This document shows positions 9,930 to 22,213 of a stretch of 64,000 nt of DNA, piece by piece. Within the stretch, counting starts at the first letter, position 1. Every line of letters starts with the position of its first letter. Position numbers and translations under genes: made by a program. Source of the stretch: Linanthus parryae (taxonomy: Eukaryota; Streptophyta; Magnoliopsida; Ericales; Polemoniaceae); assembly GCA_023055425.1 (NCBI GenBank), contig JALGPY010000006.1, positions 75,142,435 through 75,206,434 on the forward strand, in the 5' to 3' direction. The notes under the pieces are model-generated. The model was not told where the DNA came from. It made no database searches and saw only the letters and a program-made list of their open reading frames with translations.

Positions 9930-11133
9930 TCCCGCTACCAGCACGCAAAAGTGTGGGTTCTAATGCAATTTTGAAGACTTTTTGGACAACAAGTGAGGGG
10001 AATTACTTACTAAATAACCTAGGAGCAGGGGAGAATGATCATTCACGATCTTTGGGGAAAAGAAGACGCAGGGAGAAGGAAGAGGACGCAAGAGAGACGA
10101 AGGCCAAATCCTCCATTGATGACCTAGGGTTTGAGTTTTTCTTCTTCTTCTTCCTCCCTCAATATTTTTATGGAGAAACACTCTTGTTTTGTTTGGTTGA
10201 TTACTATTAGCTAAACTCCATTGCTAGGCTTCTCTAGAGAGCCTAGGGTGATGTAGACGATGAATTTTTCCGAATTTTTAATCTTTGTTTCCTGCTTATT
10301 CATTTTTTCTATTGAATCGATGTTATTTCTTGAATCTTGTTAATGATCTTAGTATATTGACACGACTAAGATAGGAATTGATAATAAATGAACTAGGGTT
10401 TGCTCATAGGATGAATCATGCATCAAGTTTATTTAGTTCTATATCAATTGCTCACAATCTATGCTTAATTCTTAATGGGGATGGAGTAACTAACCAGAAC
10501 CGTTAGTTGGCTAGTGAAATGCGCGACAGTGACTTTAACTAGCTAGGATGAGATATGAGCATCAATCCATAATCACCGAGACCGGTAGGAGAAGTGAGTA
10601 GGATTGGCTAGAGTGGGTAGATTAGGTAGGATTATTCAACTGTTCCGTGAACCGGTGGACCGATAGGACCCGTTATCGTGCCAGTAGATGACGTGCTAGA
10701 ACGGATCGGTATACAACATGAGAACGAGAGGAGATTATAGTCAACCGAGACGTAAAATGACAAGAGACCGATAGGAGATTGTCATAGCCTATTACCCGGC
10801 TTGATTAGGATATAACTAATGTGTTACTCAGATAATCTGGAAATCACCTACAGCCCTAGGTGATCTAGAGATTGCCTAGTTTCTCCATCTTTGCTTCTTA
10901 AATATAAAAATACAAAAATATTAGTTAGTTGTTATTTTAATTCAGTCGCTTGTTTGGGGGCGACAACTTATTTAATCAAAATTCTTCCTCTTGTTACCGT
11001 ACTCTAAATTAAATAACTAATTAAATAATCTCGAGTCTGTCCTCGTGGGATCGATAACTCGGGTTTGAAATACCACCCCTATATTACTTGACCGTGCACT
11101 TGCGCATACGCGTTAAGAAATCGCGTCAGTAGA

Positions 11134-12443
11134 CTCCAACCTAGCCAAAGTATTTCTTAACTCTTGATTAGAGTTTTTCAACTTTTGAGTGGTCTTTCTC
11201 AACTCTTGGTTGGTTTGGTTTTGGCTAGCCATAAATTTCTCAAAAGTCTCTTCTAGACTCCTTTTGTTAGGAGGAACATAAGTTGAGCTTGAGGGGTTCA
11301 CTTGGCTATCTTTCCCTTGTCTCCATGAGAAATTAGGATGATTCCTTCAATTTGAGTTATATGTCTCCGAGTTGGGTGAGTTATTATAGGTTTTCCTATA
11401 CTTGTTACAATTCAACATATTCACTTGCTCACCCATGAGCTCATGGGCTCTTAGAAAATCGTGACACTTGCTCAAATCATGAGAGTTATCACTACGAAAT
11501 GAGCACAATGCCTCACTCTTATACTTAAGTTGATACATGGTACCTTTAGGCTTAGAGTTAGCATCCTTAGAAGGCTAATTAATGTTCCAAGATTGGAATT
11601 TCTCACAAATTTCATCTAAACAATCTCACCCCTCATCTTCACCTTAAGTAAAGAATTATCCCCCACTCATGGATTCAATTGTATGCTTATGGTCACATTG
11701 CAAACCATCATAAAAGGAGCTAATCAATCTCCATGTCTCAAATCCATGGTGAGGGAAAGAAATTAGGAGATCCTTGAAACGTTCCCAAGCTTGGGGAAGT
11801 GGCTCTCCCTCCTTAGCACAAAAAGTCACAATTTGCCTTTTTATGGCGTTTGTCTTGTATGTAGGGAAAAGTTTCTTGAGAAACTCTTTCTCTAATCTTC
11901 CCATGTGCCTATGGTCCTAGGTCTCCAGTACTGAATCCATGCCTTGGCTTTGTCATTTAAATAGAAAGGAAACAACCTAAGCTTGATATTGTTACTAGAG
12001 ACACCATTGAAATTAACTGTTGAGGCAATATCATTGAAGTCCTTAAGATGAGAGTAAGAACTGTCAGACTCTAGGACATGAAACTTAGGAAAAAGTTGAA
12101 CTGTGCCCGGCTTAACATCAAAGTTCATTTCATTTAACGGAAACACAAAGCAAGAAGGTGCTCTTTGCCTAGAAGGATGCATCAAATCTCTAAGTGTACC
12201 AAATGGCATCATCACGTTGTTTCTTCTATGACAATCATCTCCATCCATGATTTCAAAGCTATTAGGAGAGCTAGAATCATTGGATTGGACTAGACTACCA
12301 CTACCCCTAGTAGACGAACTTTCACCAAAGGGATTTCCACCCTCTTCTTCAAGTAAAGTGTGATGCAATCTATGAGTACTATCACGTTGCCACACGCTCA
12401 TGCAACCCAAGATCAAATAAGGTTCAAGAGGGTTACCTAACAC
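11134..12443 (-). pseudogene. A1 gag N-terminal and central part, broken
   Basis: The minus strand starts near 12443 after the PBS and encodes the Athila capsid region: LFPFYLNDKAKAWIQ, TIGTWED, EFLKKLFPTYKT and GEPLPQAWERFKDLL. A frame break at about 11900 and stops near 11650-11540 interrupt it. A nucleocapsid knuckle is recognisable near 11480-11520 (CSFRSDNSHDLSKC), in which the second Cys of the C-x2-C-x4-H-x4-C pattern is replaced by Arg. A Gln/Asn-rich helical segment (about 11134-11301) follows, then A2 interrupts. Confidence 0.85.
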
Positions 12444-12599
12444 AAGCTAGGAGTATGTCTTTTGTGATTTTTTTACTTTTCGCTTTTTTTTTTTGTTCCA
12501 AAGTTCAAAACAGGAAGCCAGAGTTTTCCTCAAGCGTATCTAAAAAATAAAAAACAAGCAAAGCAAGAAGCAACTAAAGACTGAGTCTCTTAGCACCAA

Positions 12600-12617
12600 T
12601 CCCCCGCAAGGGCGCCA
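12600..12617 (-). other. A1 primer-binding site
   Basis: The minus strand reads TGGCGCCCTTGCGGGGGA, a diverged tRNA-Asp-type site, a few bases inside the LTR end at 12624. It confirms the orientation of A1. Confidence 0.8.
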
Positions 12618-12623
12618 AAAACT

Positions 12624-13958
12624 TGTTCGTTCGAATCCCAAGTATAGGATATCGTCTCAAGCAATAATCCGGTAAGACCGGAGTCGAATCCACAAGGATT
12701 GAGCAAGAGAGAAAACTCTAAGCCAACAAAACTACTAAGCAACTAATTAAAATGGCTAAAGTAACATCACAATAGCTTTTGAGCTAGCCAAGATTCAAAT
12801 CTACCAAGTAGAACTTGGTAGAGCAAGGGTTTGTGAGAACTTTCAAAGAAACTAAATGAAACAAATGAAGAAACTAAGCAAGTAGAGATGAACTAATATC
12901 GAAATAAAGTATCTAATATTGAGTGGAGATGTTGGCCTTAGTTGAATCCCCTAGATGTGTTGTGCATGAAGAATGTGAATTCTAATGTCGAAGTCAATTG
13001 TGATTCATGAAGAACCCTGGTGAAATTCAAAACTAAATTATATCAACTATCTAGGATATGTATTCGACAATTAATCCACATTCAAGATGAAGCTATAGTC
13101 TAGATTTGTATTCCAACACTTGTTCGAGATGAATCACAAGAGGAACTTCTCAACTAAACTTTTCAACAATCAAATCCACACCCAACAACATCTAAGTTTA
13201 TCAATATTAGCCAACAATTAGTCAAGCTACTCATATTTAAAAGCCAAGCAAGAAATATAACAAGAACATCCGTAACCATTTCGATTGAATTCAAGCTTAA
13301 CTCAAGAATTTTTGCTACAAAATGAAGAGTAACACTACTATAACTTGACGTAATTCTTCACTAAATCAACTAAAAGTAGCCAAGTAACCCAGAATCATCA
13401 ACTAAAATTACCCAAGTAACTCAAAAAATGAAGAACAAGCTAATAACAATGAAGAACACTATGAAGAACAACCTTGAATCTGACCAAACTCTTCTCGTAG
13501 GTGTTCTTGGCTCCGAATTTGCTCAAAATGAACACGGAATCACCGAGAACAACCAGAAATATGTCAAGAGAAGATAGAGAATCATAGGTTCGGCCAAGAA
13601 TTTTGGAGGTCCAAGAGATATTGAAATTTCTTCATTTTTGCTTTATATAGACTTTGTCTTTGTTCTTTCTTGGCCTCCAGTAACTGATCCTAGCCTTTGA
13701 ATTCATCTAAGTCATCTTGAATCGTTGATTTGTGCTTCGTCCTTAAGAACTCTAGAAATTGGGGATTTCTTGGTTCCTTCCTTTTAGGCCGAATCGAGAG
13801 TTGGGTTATGTAGAGGATCAAATAGGGAGTGATTTTGGACCGGTTTGAGTCAATTTGGTGAAGAAACGAGGCCGGTGAGGTTTTGAAGAAGCTTGGTTGA
13901 AGCTTCCATGGAGGAACAGCTGGGTTTCGTCCGGGAGAGAGAAAGAGAGAGAGAGAGG

Positions 13959-14019
<61 letters not shown>

Positions 14020-14457
14020 GCGGCTGGTGGTGCTAAACTTTGGCCGAATTGCACTCGGCTTCCCTCACGTTTTCTAGAAGCTTTTAAAATGCCCCCTCGC
14101 TGTTATGATCTCTCCAAGCTAGCCCTTATCAACTTTGAAAAACTACAATTAGGCCCCAATCCGTTACTTTCTTCATAGATTGGCCCTTTTCACCAACTTT
14201 CGACTTGCAATTTAACCTCTTGACTTCTCAATCTTTAATATTTGCCATCTATCTTCTCTTGTCCTCTTCAGTTAAACCCTTGAGACTTCTCTTTACGTGC
14301 ACATTAGCCATAAAATTTTAAAATATTATTCAAAGTAAGTCCTCCAAGCCCTTTCTTCATGTCTCTTGGTCCCTCTAAAGCGTCTCAATTCATCATTCAA
14401 GCTCTCCCAACTAGCCTCTTGTGTTCGAAAGCACATCTTTGCCTACAAAATAAGATA
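12624..14457 (-). repeat. A1 5' LTR, main part
   Basis: The LTR boundary next to the PBS is at 12624 (minus strand ends ...GAACA, followed by AGTTTTTGGCGCC as in A2 and A3). The sequence is non-coding. It contains a hairpin-forming inverted repeat at 12812-12832 (9-bp arms CTACCAAGT/ACTTGGTAG) and a (GA)n tract at about 13934-14018. The outer part is displaced beyond M; I place the outer end near 28624. Confidence 0.65.
13934..14018 (+). repeat. (GA)n microsatellite in A1 LTR
   Basis: Nearly pure GA dinucleotides, with a few AAA interruptions at the left. Reading frames of alternating Arg/Glu or Ser/Leu across it are artefacts. Confidence 0.95.
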
Positions 14458-15198
14458 CAGTAAAACCTCTATAAATTAATAATGTTGGTACCGGGAATTT
14501 TATTAATTTAGCGAGATATTTTTATATCGATAAATTAATAATTTATTAATTTAAAGACGTTTTATGTATGAGCTTAAGATTTCCAAGTCCAGTGTACTAC
14601 TTACAATGTATATTAGTTAGAGATGAAAGATAAATTACAAAAACAAGTTCCAAGGCACATTATAGGAACGTACTTTTCACAAATCAATTGAATTTTTCGG
14701 GTTCATTGTTTTTGAATAAGTAAAAAGTTAGTTCATGGTATCAAAAAGTGGGTCAATGGTAGTAACTCATTACATTAAACATGGTTAGAAATTGATCACT
14801 GTAAAATGTCCATTGAAATTTTTTAAAATCACATCAATTATGGCTCAAAAATTACATGGTGTTCAAAAATCAACCATTGCCAATCAACAACGAAAACGGT
14901 TATGTGATTGACAGCTTGAAAATGTATTAGTCTGGGACATCTTTTTATCATTGGTTTTAACCCTGTGAGAGTTGAGTTTGGCCATTTTCAGCTTATTTTC
15001 CACTTGATACGAGACAGAGATTTTTAGATCATGATTGCAAAATTTGAGTAATTTTATGCATACTTTTGTTTGTTGGATATGATCGCGGGTGCGTGTTATG
15101 TGCAGGTAACAGGTGCCGGAAAAATGCATGAGATTGACTTGGATTGGAGGCAGCGTATCAGGAGAGCTGAGCAGAAAAGAGGAAAAATGACTAAGTTG

Positions 15199-15560
15199 TG
15201 CGTTCAAACGCAGAAGCTGCGTTCAAACGCACAAGACAGGCAGCAGGAAAAAATGGCAGAATTTGGCTAAGGCCTGCGTTCATACGCAGAGGCAGGCTGC
15301 GTTCAAACGCAGGAGTCAGAGACCAAAGCGCAGAAAAAACTAAGTCCTGCGTTCAAACGCAGGTTGTGCGTTCATACGCAGGGCTCAACACTCAGGAGAA
15401 GAAACGGCTAAGGGGTGCGTTCATACGCAGAGGAGCTGCGTTCAAACGCATGGGTTCAGGAGCCAGAAGAGGAAATTGACTAAGTCCTGCGTTCATACGC
15501 AGGGGGGGTATGCGTTCATACGCACTGCGTTTGAACGCAGGAAGTGTGCGTTTAAACGCA
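15199..15560. repeat. A3 U3 palindrome array (12 copies), 5' LTR
   Basis: Variants of one 14-bp palindrome, often extended to 16 bp by flanking C and G: TGCGTTCAAACGCA, TGCGTTCATACGCA, TGCGTTTGAACGCA and the perfect TGCGTTTAAACGCA. Starts read at 15199/15218, 15275/15298, 15348/15367, 15416/15437, 15488/15511/15526/15547. Most fall in pairs 19-23 bp apart. The arms are kept while the centre varies. The last copy ends 84 bp before the TATA box. Confidence 0.95.
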
Positions 15561-15644
15561 CAGACGTGTTCCAGAATCTTCCAGGACGGATCTTTTCGAG
15601 GGTAAAACAGGAATTTCGTGCATCAGTTTTGGAGACTGTGGCAA

Positions 15645-15653
15645 TATAAAAGG
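15645..15653 (+). promoter_or_regulatory. A3 LTR TATA box
   Basis: TATAAAAGG, the only strong TATA box in the LTR, lies just downstream of the palindrome array. Transcription would begin about 30 bp later, near 15675-15685. The 3' LTR has the same box at 27105-27113. Confidence 0.75.
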
Positions 15654-16090
15654 AGGTGTCCCAGCACTGTTTTAGGGTTACGAAGGCATACCACAGCTAT
15701 CATCATCATCAGCAGCCAGTTTTCACAGCAGCCAGGAGTTGGAGCAGAGCAGGATTGGAGCAGTTTTCCAGTATCTTCAGAAATAACTAGTTTGATCTTT
15801 TCTCTTTTTATGAAACATTGTTTTTGAATAATGCAAGCTAGCTAGACCTTTTGCCTAGGTTCTCGGTGAACCTAGGGTTTATGAATTCAGCAGACTTGGA
15901 TGTTTTGATTTTCAGATGCATGGCTAGCTAAGTCTTAATACAGGATGGTTTGTTTATTATTCTGTCTTTGATTTTATTTACATACATGAATGGCTTGATC
16001 ACCCAGGAGTGTTACAGACAGGATCTGGTGCGCGAGAGTGACCAGCGAATGTTAGGAAGAAAAGACAGGATTTAGTACTCTGCCTTGATG

Positions 16091-16272
16091 GACCGAGAGG
16101 TGAAGAGAATCAGGGGACTAGCCCAGAAGCATTAGACCAACTGTTAGACGTTTAGGGGGAGACCGAGAGGAGAACCTGTAACCCTAGCAGACTTAGAACG
16201 AACCTGCAGATTTAGGTGGACCGAGAGGACCCGAAAATCTGCAGTCGAGTGATAAGTGCATGAGACCGAGAG
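16091..16272 (+). repeat. Four GACCGAGAGG words in the A3 transcribed leader
   Basis: Exact copies start at 16091, 16161, 16219 and 16263. A2 carries diverged versions in the same part of its LTR (5300, 5378, 5442, 5485). Being downstream of the TATA box, they are in the RNA. Confidence 0.8.
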
Positions 16273-16655
16273 GAGATTGTACTATTGGTATGCTGGCATA
16301 AACAAAACCACTGTGTGTTTCTGAAATCAAATAAACCATGGAAGCTGGAGAGTAACCCTAGGGGATCCTGGAATCTAGATTTTTAAAATTATCAACTTTT
16401 ACAACTACAACAATTTCGACAAAATATTCAGCAGAAAAATGAAATAAGTCTTTTTACTGTTTTTATTTAGTATAATTTAGCATAATCAAATCCCAAACCT
16501 TCCTCCTTTTTACAAACTTCGTGTCTTATTCTGATTCTGATTAGCAAAAACTTAAACTGTTCTCGTGGGTTCGATAACCAGAGTCACAATTACATACTCT
16601 ATACTACTTGATCGTACACTTGCGAAAAAGCAGATAGTTTACGCTGTCAAGTTTT

Positions 16656-16673
16656 TGGCGCCGTTGCCGGGGA
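16656..16673 (+). other. A3 primer-binding site (tRNA-Asp type)
   Basis: TGGCGCCGTTGCCGGGGA, 6 bp after the LTR, is a full-length tRNA-Asp complement as known for the Athila lineage. Confidence 0.92.
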
Positions 16674-16793
16674 ACGGTTACAGTTTTTGTTAAAGAGACA
16701 TTAGAATAAATTTCAGAGTTTTTCTTTTATTTTTACAGTTACTTTCTTTCGACTTACTGCTCTTGAAATCTGATTTTCAGGCTATTCTAGTTT

Positions 16794-19700
16794 ATGCCCA
16801 GATTGCCCCGCAAATTGGTATCACCACTCGAAGATCCCGAAAAACTTTTCAGAGAGCAAAGTCGCAGACACCGAGCCGCGATGTCTGAGCACGGAGAAGA
16901 CACCACAACCGAAACAGGAACACCCACAGGACAGCCACAACGTACTCCAGCACAGATGGCTCTTTACATTGAAGAGCTGATAGCAGCAGGTTTTGCTGCC
17001 AGGAACAATCAGAGGACTTATAACAGGTCTGGAAGGGCGCTGGTCGAAAACTTTGAAGTCCCAATCGGAGGACATCAACCAGCTATTGTAGTGCCTCCCA
17101 TTACAGCAGAGCACTTCGACCTGAAATCATCCACCATTCAGACCGCCCAGACCCATTGTCCTTTTAATGGGAAGGCAGATGAAGATCCAAACGACTTCCT
17201 CGGAAAATTTGAGGATTACTGCAACAAGATTAAGTATAGAGGAGTCGAAGCGGACACGCTAAAGCTGATTTTATTCCCATACTGTTTGTTCGGTACAGCA
17301 AAGGATTGGCTGGAGGCAAGACCACCGAGGTCTATCACTACCTGGGAGGGGTGTGTTGCTGATTTCTTGGCAAAATTCTACCCTGCATCCCGCGTTATCA
17401 AGCTGCAGAGCGAGATCTTATCTTTCAAACAGAAGATGGGGGAGACAGTGGTAGATGCATGGGACAGGCTAATGAGACTTGTGAAAAAATGCCCCAATCA
17501 CGGCTTCGGGGACGCAAAGATTCTGCAGGTGTTCTACCACGCACTTGACAGGGAGAATGCAGACAGGATTGACAGGGAAGCTGGGGGTAACTTTTTGTAC
17601 CATGTGGATAAAGATGGAGCCTACGAACTGATGAAGCAACTAGCCAAACAGGATACTCGCCTGTTTGATGACCGCAGGCTCGCAGCAGTAGCAGAACCAG
17701 TGGTTGATGACAGGATTGATAATCTCACGAAAGTGGTACAGGACTTAGTCAAGAAGGTGTACACAGAAAAGAAGCCAGTGGCATCAGTAGACGAACCTGA
17801 CTTTGACGCAGCAATTCTGGAGCTTCAGAACGAAGATGCTAACTATGTTCAGCAGCAGTGGGATCCTAGTCGCTACAGACCAGGCACACGTGACCATCCA
17901 GGGTTTCGCTACGGAAATCCCAATGCAGCAGTGTATGCACCAGGACTCCAGCACAGGCCACAGGCACAACAGACAGCTCCAGCCCAGCCTGCACAAGCAG
18001 CACCAGAACTTAACCTGTCTCAGCAACATTTTGAGTCCTATATGGAGAAATTCAATAAGCAGTTGGAAACTAGATTCGCACAGATGGACTCATTAACTGC
18101 TGATGTGAGCCAGATGAAGATTGCTATCCGCAACCTGGAAGTACAGAATGGACAGCTTGCACAGAACCAGGCAGAACGAGCCCCAGGGAATTTACCGTCT
18201 AACACAGTGAACAATCCACGCGCTCAAATCAATGCTATCACAACTCGGAGTGGAATTGCACTGCAGGATCCACCGTATCCCAGTCATGCACGCGCAGAAA
18301 AGTCAAAAATTATTGAACAGGAGGTGATTGACCGGGAAGACAGTTCAACCACTGACCCTCAGAAAAGGGGTTCGGTCGAGCAGGAAGCAGCGCAGATGAA
18401 TGAGGGTAATCCAGAGACAGTGCCAACTTCTAAGGAGGTTCCTTACCCTCTGAAGACACGCAAGAGAGATGACAGCAAAGACTACGCCAGATTTCTGGAG
18501 GTATTCAAGCAATTACAGATAAATATACCTTTTGCTGAAGCACTTGCCAAAATGCCTACTTATGCGAAATTTCTCAAAGACATCTTGTACGGTAGAAGGC
18601 GAATGAGTGACTTCGAAACAGTGAATCTGACGGCAGAAGCGAGCAGTTGTGTAAAAAATGGTCTACCACTGAAAAAGAAAGACCCTGGCAGCTTTGTTAT
18701 TCCAGTAACCCTGGGCAGTGCATACACAGGAAAAGCCTTATGCGATTTGGGTGCCAGCATCAACTTGATGCCACTGACCATCTTCAAAAGTCTGGGAGCC
18801 GGAGAGCCACGCCCAACCAGAATTATGCTTCAAATGGCTGACAGATCCGTGAAACCCGCTTATGGGGTAATTGAAGATATCCTGGTAAAGGTGGGAGAGC
18901 TTATTTTTCCAGCAGATTTTGTGATACTGGATATGGAGGCAGGAGAGGTTCCGCTGATCCTGGGCAGACCTTTCCTGGCGACTGGTGAAGCCATTATTAA
19001 CTGCAAAAGTGGAGAGCTGTCCATGCAAATTAATGAAGAAAAAGTAAAATTTAATGTTTTCAAATCTCTCCAGCTTCCCGATCATTATGGGCATGAAAAC
19101 TGTTTTGCAGTAGAGGTAATTGATGACCTGGAAAGCGATGAGATAGAAGATTTATGGGAAGAGTTTGAAGACATATTTCCAGAGGAAACAGCAGAGCAGC
19201 AGGATGAGCAGATCATGGGAACAGAAAGCTGGGTCAGGCTATACAGGGATGAAGGAGGCGAGCAGAAAATGACACTGGTCCCGTCACTGCAGGAACCACC
19301 AACCCTGGAATTAAAGCAGTTGCCAGAACACCTCAGGTACGCTTTTATTGGTGAAAATAATACACTGCCGGTAATTGTTTCATCTCTTTTATCTCAGGAA
19401 CAGGAACAAAAGTTACTGGAGGTACTCCGAGAGCATAAAGAAGCCATAGGATGGACAATTGCAGACTTGAAGGGAATCAGTCCCGATTATTGCATGCACA
19501 AGATAAGAATCGAAGACGGAAAGAAGCCAGTTATCCAGCCGCAAAGAAGATTAAACCCAATTATGAAAGATGTGGTACGTAAGGAGGTCATGAAGTGGCT
19601 AGAAGCAGGAATTATATACCCCATATCAGACAGCACCTGGGTGAGTCCTGTCCAGTGTGTACCGAAGAAAGGGGGTATTACAGTAGTGCAGAATGCTGAT

Positions 19701-22202
19701 CAGGAACAGATCGCCCAGCGAACTGTCACTGGCTGGCGAATCTGTATGGACTATCGGAAGCTGAACGAGGCCACACTGAAAGACCACTTCCCACTGCCAT
19801 TCATGGACCAAATGTTGGACAGACTAGCACACCATGCTTATTACTGCTTTCTGGACGGGTACTCGGGCTACAACCAGATCTACATAAATCCAGAAGACCA
19901 AGAAAAGACGACGTTCACTTGCCCATATGGAACGTTCGCCTTTAGACGAATGCCATTTGGACTGTGCAATGCTCCAGCAACATTCCAGAGGTGTATGATG
20001 GCAATTTTCTCTGATATGATAGAGAAAAACCTGGAAGTTTTTATGGACGATTTTTCGTTATTCGGAGACAGCTTCGAAGATTGCTTATATCATCTGGCCA
20101 GAGTTCTGATTCGCTGCAGGAAAACAAATCTGGTACTCAACTGGGAAAAATGCCACTTCATGGTGACTGAAGGAATAGTGCTGGGACACAGGATTTCCAG
20201 TAAAGGGCTGGAAGTAGACAGGGCAAAAATAGAGGTGATCAAGCAGCTGCCGTATCCAACCACAGTGAGGGCAATCAAGAGCTTTTTGGGCCACGCAGGA
20301 TTTTACAGAAGATTTATTAAAGACTTCTCAAAAATTACAAAGCCACTTTGTAATTTGTTGGGAAAAGATGTGCCCTTCGAATTTGACGAAGCCTGCAAAG
20401 AAGCTTTTGATGTGCTTAAAGAAAGGCTGACGACTGCACCCATTATTACAACACCAGACTGGACGCTCCCGTTCGAGCTGATGTGCGACGCCACTGATTA
20501 CGCAGTGGGCGCAGTACTGGGACAGAGGAAGGACAAGGTGTGCAGTGTCATCTACTATGCCAGCAGGGTCCTGAATGAGGCGCAGATTAATTATGGGACT
20601 ACAGAGAAGGAGCTGCTGGCAGTCGTGTTTGCCCTGGATAAATTCAGATCGTACCTGGTGGGCTCTAAAGTCATTATTTTTACAGATCACAGTGCACTGA
20701 AATACTTACTGGAAAAGAAGGATGCAAAGCCAAGGCTGCTGCGGTGGATTCTGCTGATGCAGGAATTTGACGTCGAAATCAGGGATAAAAAGGGAGTTGA
20801 AAATGTAGTAGCTGATCATCTATCTCGTCTGGAAAAACCTACAGAAGAAGTGGTGCCCATTCAAGAAAATTTTCCAGATGAACATATTATGAAGATCAAG
20901 ACCAACAGACGGCCCTGGTACTATGCCATTGCCAAATATTTGGTCAATGGAGCACTCCCTGAAGATATCACCCCTTGGCAGAAAAAGAAATTTATTTCAG
21001 ATTGCAGGCAATATTTCTGGGACGACCCTTATCTGTTCAAGCAAGGGGCAGATAATATTCTCCGACGGTGCATTCCATGTCACGAAATTTTGGAGGTAAT
21101 TCAGCACTGCCACTCAGCACAGTGTGGAGGACACTTCAGCGGACCGAGAACAGCTCACAAGGTGCTGCAGTCAGGATTTTTCTGGCCAACAGTTTTTAAG
21201 GACTGCCATGATTATGCACAGAGTTTTGATCGTTGCCAACGAACAGGAAATATCTCCCAGAGGAATGAAATGCCCATGACACTGTGGCAGGAAGTCGAGC
21301 CTTTCGACGTGTGGGGTATTGATTTTATGGGTCCTTTTCCTTCGTCGCTGGGAAATCTCTACATCTTATTGGCAGTGGACTACGTGTCAAAGTGGGTCGA
21401 AGCAATAGCCTGTCAGAAGAATGATGCGTCAGTTGTGGAAAGGTTCCTCAAACGCAACATCTTTACCAGATTTGGGACACCGAGAGCCATGGTCAGTGAT
21501 GAAGGTTCTCATTTTATCAATAAAGTCTTTGCCAAGGTTCTAAAGCAGTATGGGGTGTCTATCCATAAGGTATCACTGCCTTATCACCCTCAGGCAAACG
21601 GGCAAGCAGAGGTGTCCAACAGGGAGATAAAGAGCATACTGGAAAAAACTGTGAATCCTGGACGAAAGGATTGGTCGTTAAAGCTGGATGATGCACTTTG
21701 GGCATACAGAACTGCTTACAAAACCCCACTGGGAATGTCCCCGTACCAGCTGGTGTTTGGGAAAGCATGTCATTTACCAGTAGAATTGGAGCACAAAGCT
21801 TACTGGGCAATCAAACAGCTGAATATGGATCACAGTTTATCAGGAAACAAACGGAAGATGGCACTCCTTGAACTGGAGGAGTTTCGTAAAACTGCATACG
21901 AGAGTGCCAAAATTTATAAGGAGAAAACAAAGAAGTGGCATGACAACCGCATTCTACCAAAGAAGATAGAAATCGGGCAGAAGGTTCTCCTATACAATTC
22001 AAGGATGAAATTCTATCCAGGGAAGCTGCGCTCAAGATGGTCTGGACCATTTATTGTGAAGGACATCACATCATGGGGAGTGGTGGAGCTGGAGAACCCG
22101 AGGGACAATACAGTTTTCAAGGTGAATGGGAACAGAGTCAAGCCATACAGGGATTCTCAGGAAATCATGGAGGTAGAGGCACTCTACCTCGACAGTCCGT
22201 GA
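16794..22202 (+). CDS. A3 gag-pol polyprotein (1802 aa, intact)
   Basis: A single open frame encodes the capsid region (residues about 115-260, with [15 protein letters not shown]), aspartic protease (CDLGAS, catalytic Asp651), reverse transcriptase ([11 protein letters not shown]; catalytic FMDD at 1083-1086), RNase H (about 1220-1340, [16 protein letters not shown]) and integrase. The integrase has an HHCC region near 1437-1485, catalytic Asp1510, Asp1569 and Glu1606, and the tail [18 protein letters not shown]. An in-frame TAG at 16788 fixes MPRLPRKL as the first available start. No stop or frameshift separates gag from pol. Unusually, I find no CCHC zinc knuckle between capsid and protease. 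All catalytic residues are present, so the protein should be functional. Confidence 0.96.
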   Translation: MPRLPRKLVSPLEDPEKLFREQSRRHRAAMSEHGEDTTTETGTPTGQPQRTPAQMALYIEELIAAGFAARNNQRTYNRSGRALVENFEVPIGGHQPAIVVPPITAEHFDLKSSTIQTAQTHCPFNGKADEDPNDFLGKFEDYCNKIKYRGVEADTLKLILFPYCLFGTAKDWLEARPPRSITTWEGCVADFLAKFYPASRVIKLQSEILSFKQKMGETVVDAWDRLMRLVKKCPNHGFGDAKILQVFYHALDRENADRIDREAGGNFLYHVDKDGAYELMKQLAKQDTRLFDDRRLAAVAEPVVDDRIDNLTKVVQDLVKKVYTEKKPVASVDEPDFDAAILELQNEDANYVQQQWDPSRYRPGTRDHPGFRYGNPNAAVYAPGLQHRPQAQQTAPAQPAQAAPELNLSQQHFESYMEKFNKQLETRFAQMDSLTADVSQMKIAIRNLEVQNGQLAQNQAERAPGNLPSNTVNNPRAQINAITTRSGIALQDPPYPSHARAEKSKIIEQEVIDREDSSTTDPQKRGSVEQEAAQMNEGNPETVPTSKEVPYPLKTRKRDDSKDYARFLEVFKQLQINIPFAEALAKMPTYAKFLKDILYGRRRMSDFETVNLTAEASSCVKNGLPLKKKDPGSFVIPVTLGSAYTGKALCDLGASINLMPLTIFKSLGAGEPRPTRIMLQMADRSVKPAYGVIEDILVKVGELIFPADFVILDMEAGEVPLILGRPFLATGEAIINCKSGELSMQINEEKVKFNVFKSLQLPDHYGHENCFAVEVIDDLESDEIEDLWEEFEDIFPEETAEQQDEQIMGTESWVRLYRDEGGEQKMTLVPSLQEPPTLELKQLPEHLRYAFIGENNTLPVIVSSLLSQEQEQKLLEVLREHKEAIGWTIADLKGISPDYCMHKIRIEDGKKPVIQPQRRLNPIMKDVVRKEVMKWLEAGIIYPISDSTWVSPVQCVPKKGGITVVQNADQEQIAQRTVTGWRICMDYRKLNEATLKDHFPLPFMDQMLDRLAHHAYYCFLDGYSGYNQIYINPEDQEKTTFTCPYGTFAFRRMPFGLCNAPATFQRCMMAIFSDMIEKNLEVFMDDFSLFGDSFEDCLYHLARVLIRCRKTNLVLNWEKCHFMVTEGIVLGHRISSKGLEVDRAKIEVIKQLPYPTTVRAIKSFLGHAGFYRRFIKDFSKITKPLCNLLGKDVPFEFDEACKEAFDVLKERLTTAPIITTPDWTLPFELMCDATDYAVGAVLGQRKDKVCSVIYYASRVLNEAQINYGTTEKELLAVVFALDKFRSYLVGSKVIIFTDHSALKYLLEKKDAKPRLLRWILLMQEFDVEIRDKKGVENVVADHLSRLEKPTEEVVPIQENFPDEHIMKIKTNRRPWYYAIAKYLVNGALPEDITPWQKKKFISDCRQYFWDDPYLFKQGADNILRRCIPCHEILEVIQHCHSAQCGGHFSGPRTAHKVLQSGFFWPTVFKDCHDYAQSFDRCQRTGNISQRNEMPMTLWQEVEPFDVWGIDFMGPFPSSLGNLYILLAVDYVSKWVEAIACQKNDASVVERFLKRNIFTRFGTPRAMVSDEGSHFINKVFAKVLKQYGVSIHKVSLPYHPQANGQAEVSNREIKSILEKTVNPGRKDWSLKLDDALWAYRTAYKTPLGMSPYQLVFGKACHLPVELEHKAYWAIKQLNMDHSLSGNKRKMALLELEEFRKTAYESAKIYKEKTKKWHDNRILPKKIEIGQKVLLYNSRMKFYPGKLRSRWSGPFIVKDITSWGVVELENPRDNTVFKVNGNRVKPYRDSQEIMEVEALYLDSP

Positions 22203-22213
22203 TTACAGCAGAG

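Larger units (their letters stand above)
4131..11128 (+). mobile_element. A2: non-autonomous Athila-related LTR element inserted in A1
   Basis: The element begins TGATAACTC at 4131, ends GCGTCA at 11128 and is flanked by perfect 5-bp TSDs GTAGA (4126-4130 and 11129-11133). It has two LTRs (4131-5838 and 8938-11128), a primer-binding site (PBS) directly after the first and a G-rich polypurine tract before the second. The 3.1-kb internal part has no protease, RT or integrase, only one broken reading frame with zinc-knuckle-like motifs and a long non-coding tail shared with A3. It must therefore have moved with enzymes from another element. LTR differences show it is much older than A3. Confidence 0.93.
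8938..11128 (+). repeat. A2 3' LTR with internal duplication (2191 bp)
   Basis: Matches the 5' LTR but is 483 bp longer. A segment carrying the palindromes, the conserved AGGAGCAGGGGAGAATGATC word and the TTC tract is present twice in tandem (about 9264-9787 and 9788-10267). The second copy has diverged and has a much shorter TTC tract. Confidence 0.9.
14909..16649 (+). repeat. A3 5' LTR (1741 bp)
   Basis: Identical to 26369-28109 as far as I can read. U3 contains 12 palindromes (15199-15560). A TATA box lies at 15645. The transcribed part carries four GACCGAGAGG words. Short open frames inside the LTR, rich in VQTQ or FKR, arise only because the palindrome is repeated. Confidence 0.97.

Noticed and set aside
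13818..14178. Ser/Leu or Arg/Glu repeat proteins
   Set aside because: Artefacts of the (GA)n tract in A1's LTR.
15198..15479. 93-codon frame in the A3 LTR rich in FKR and VQTQ (repeated at 26658-26939)
   Set aside because: The amino acid pattern is produced by the repeated palindrome in U3, upstream of the TATA box.
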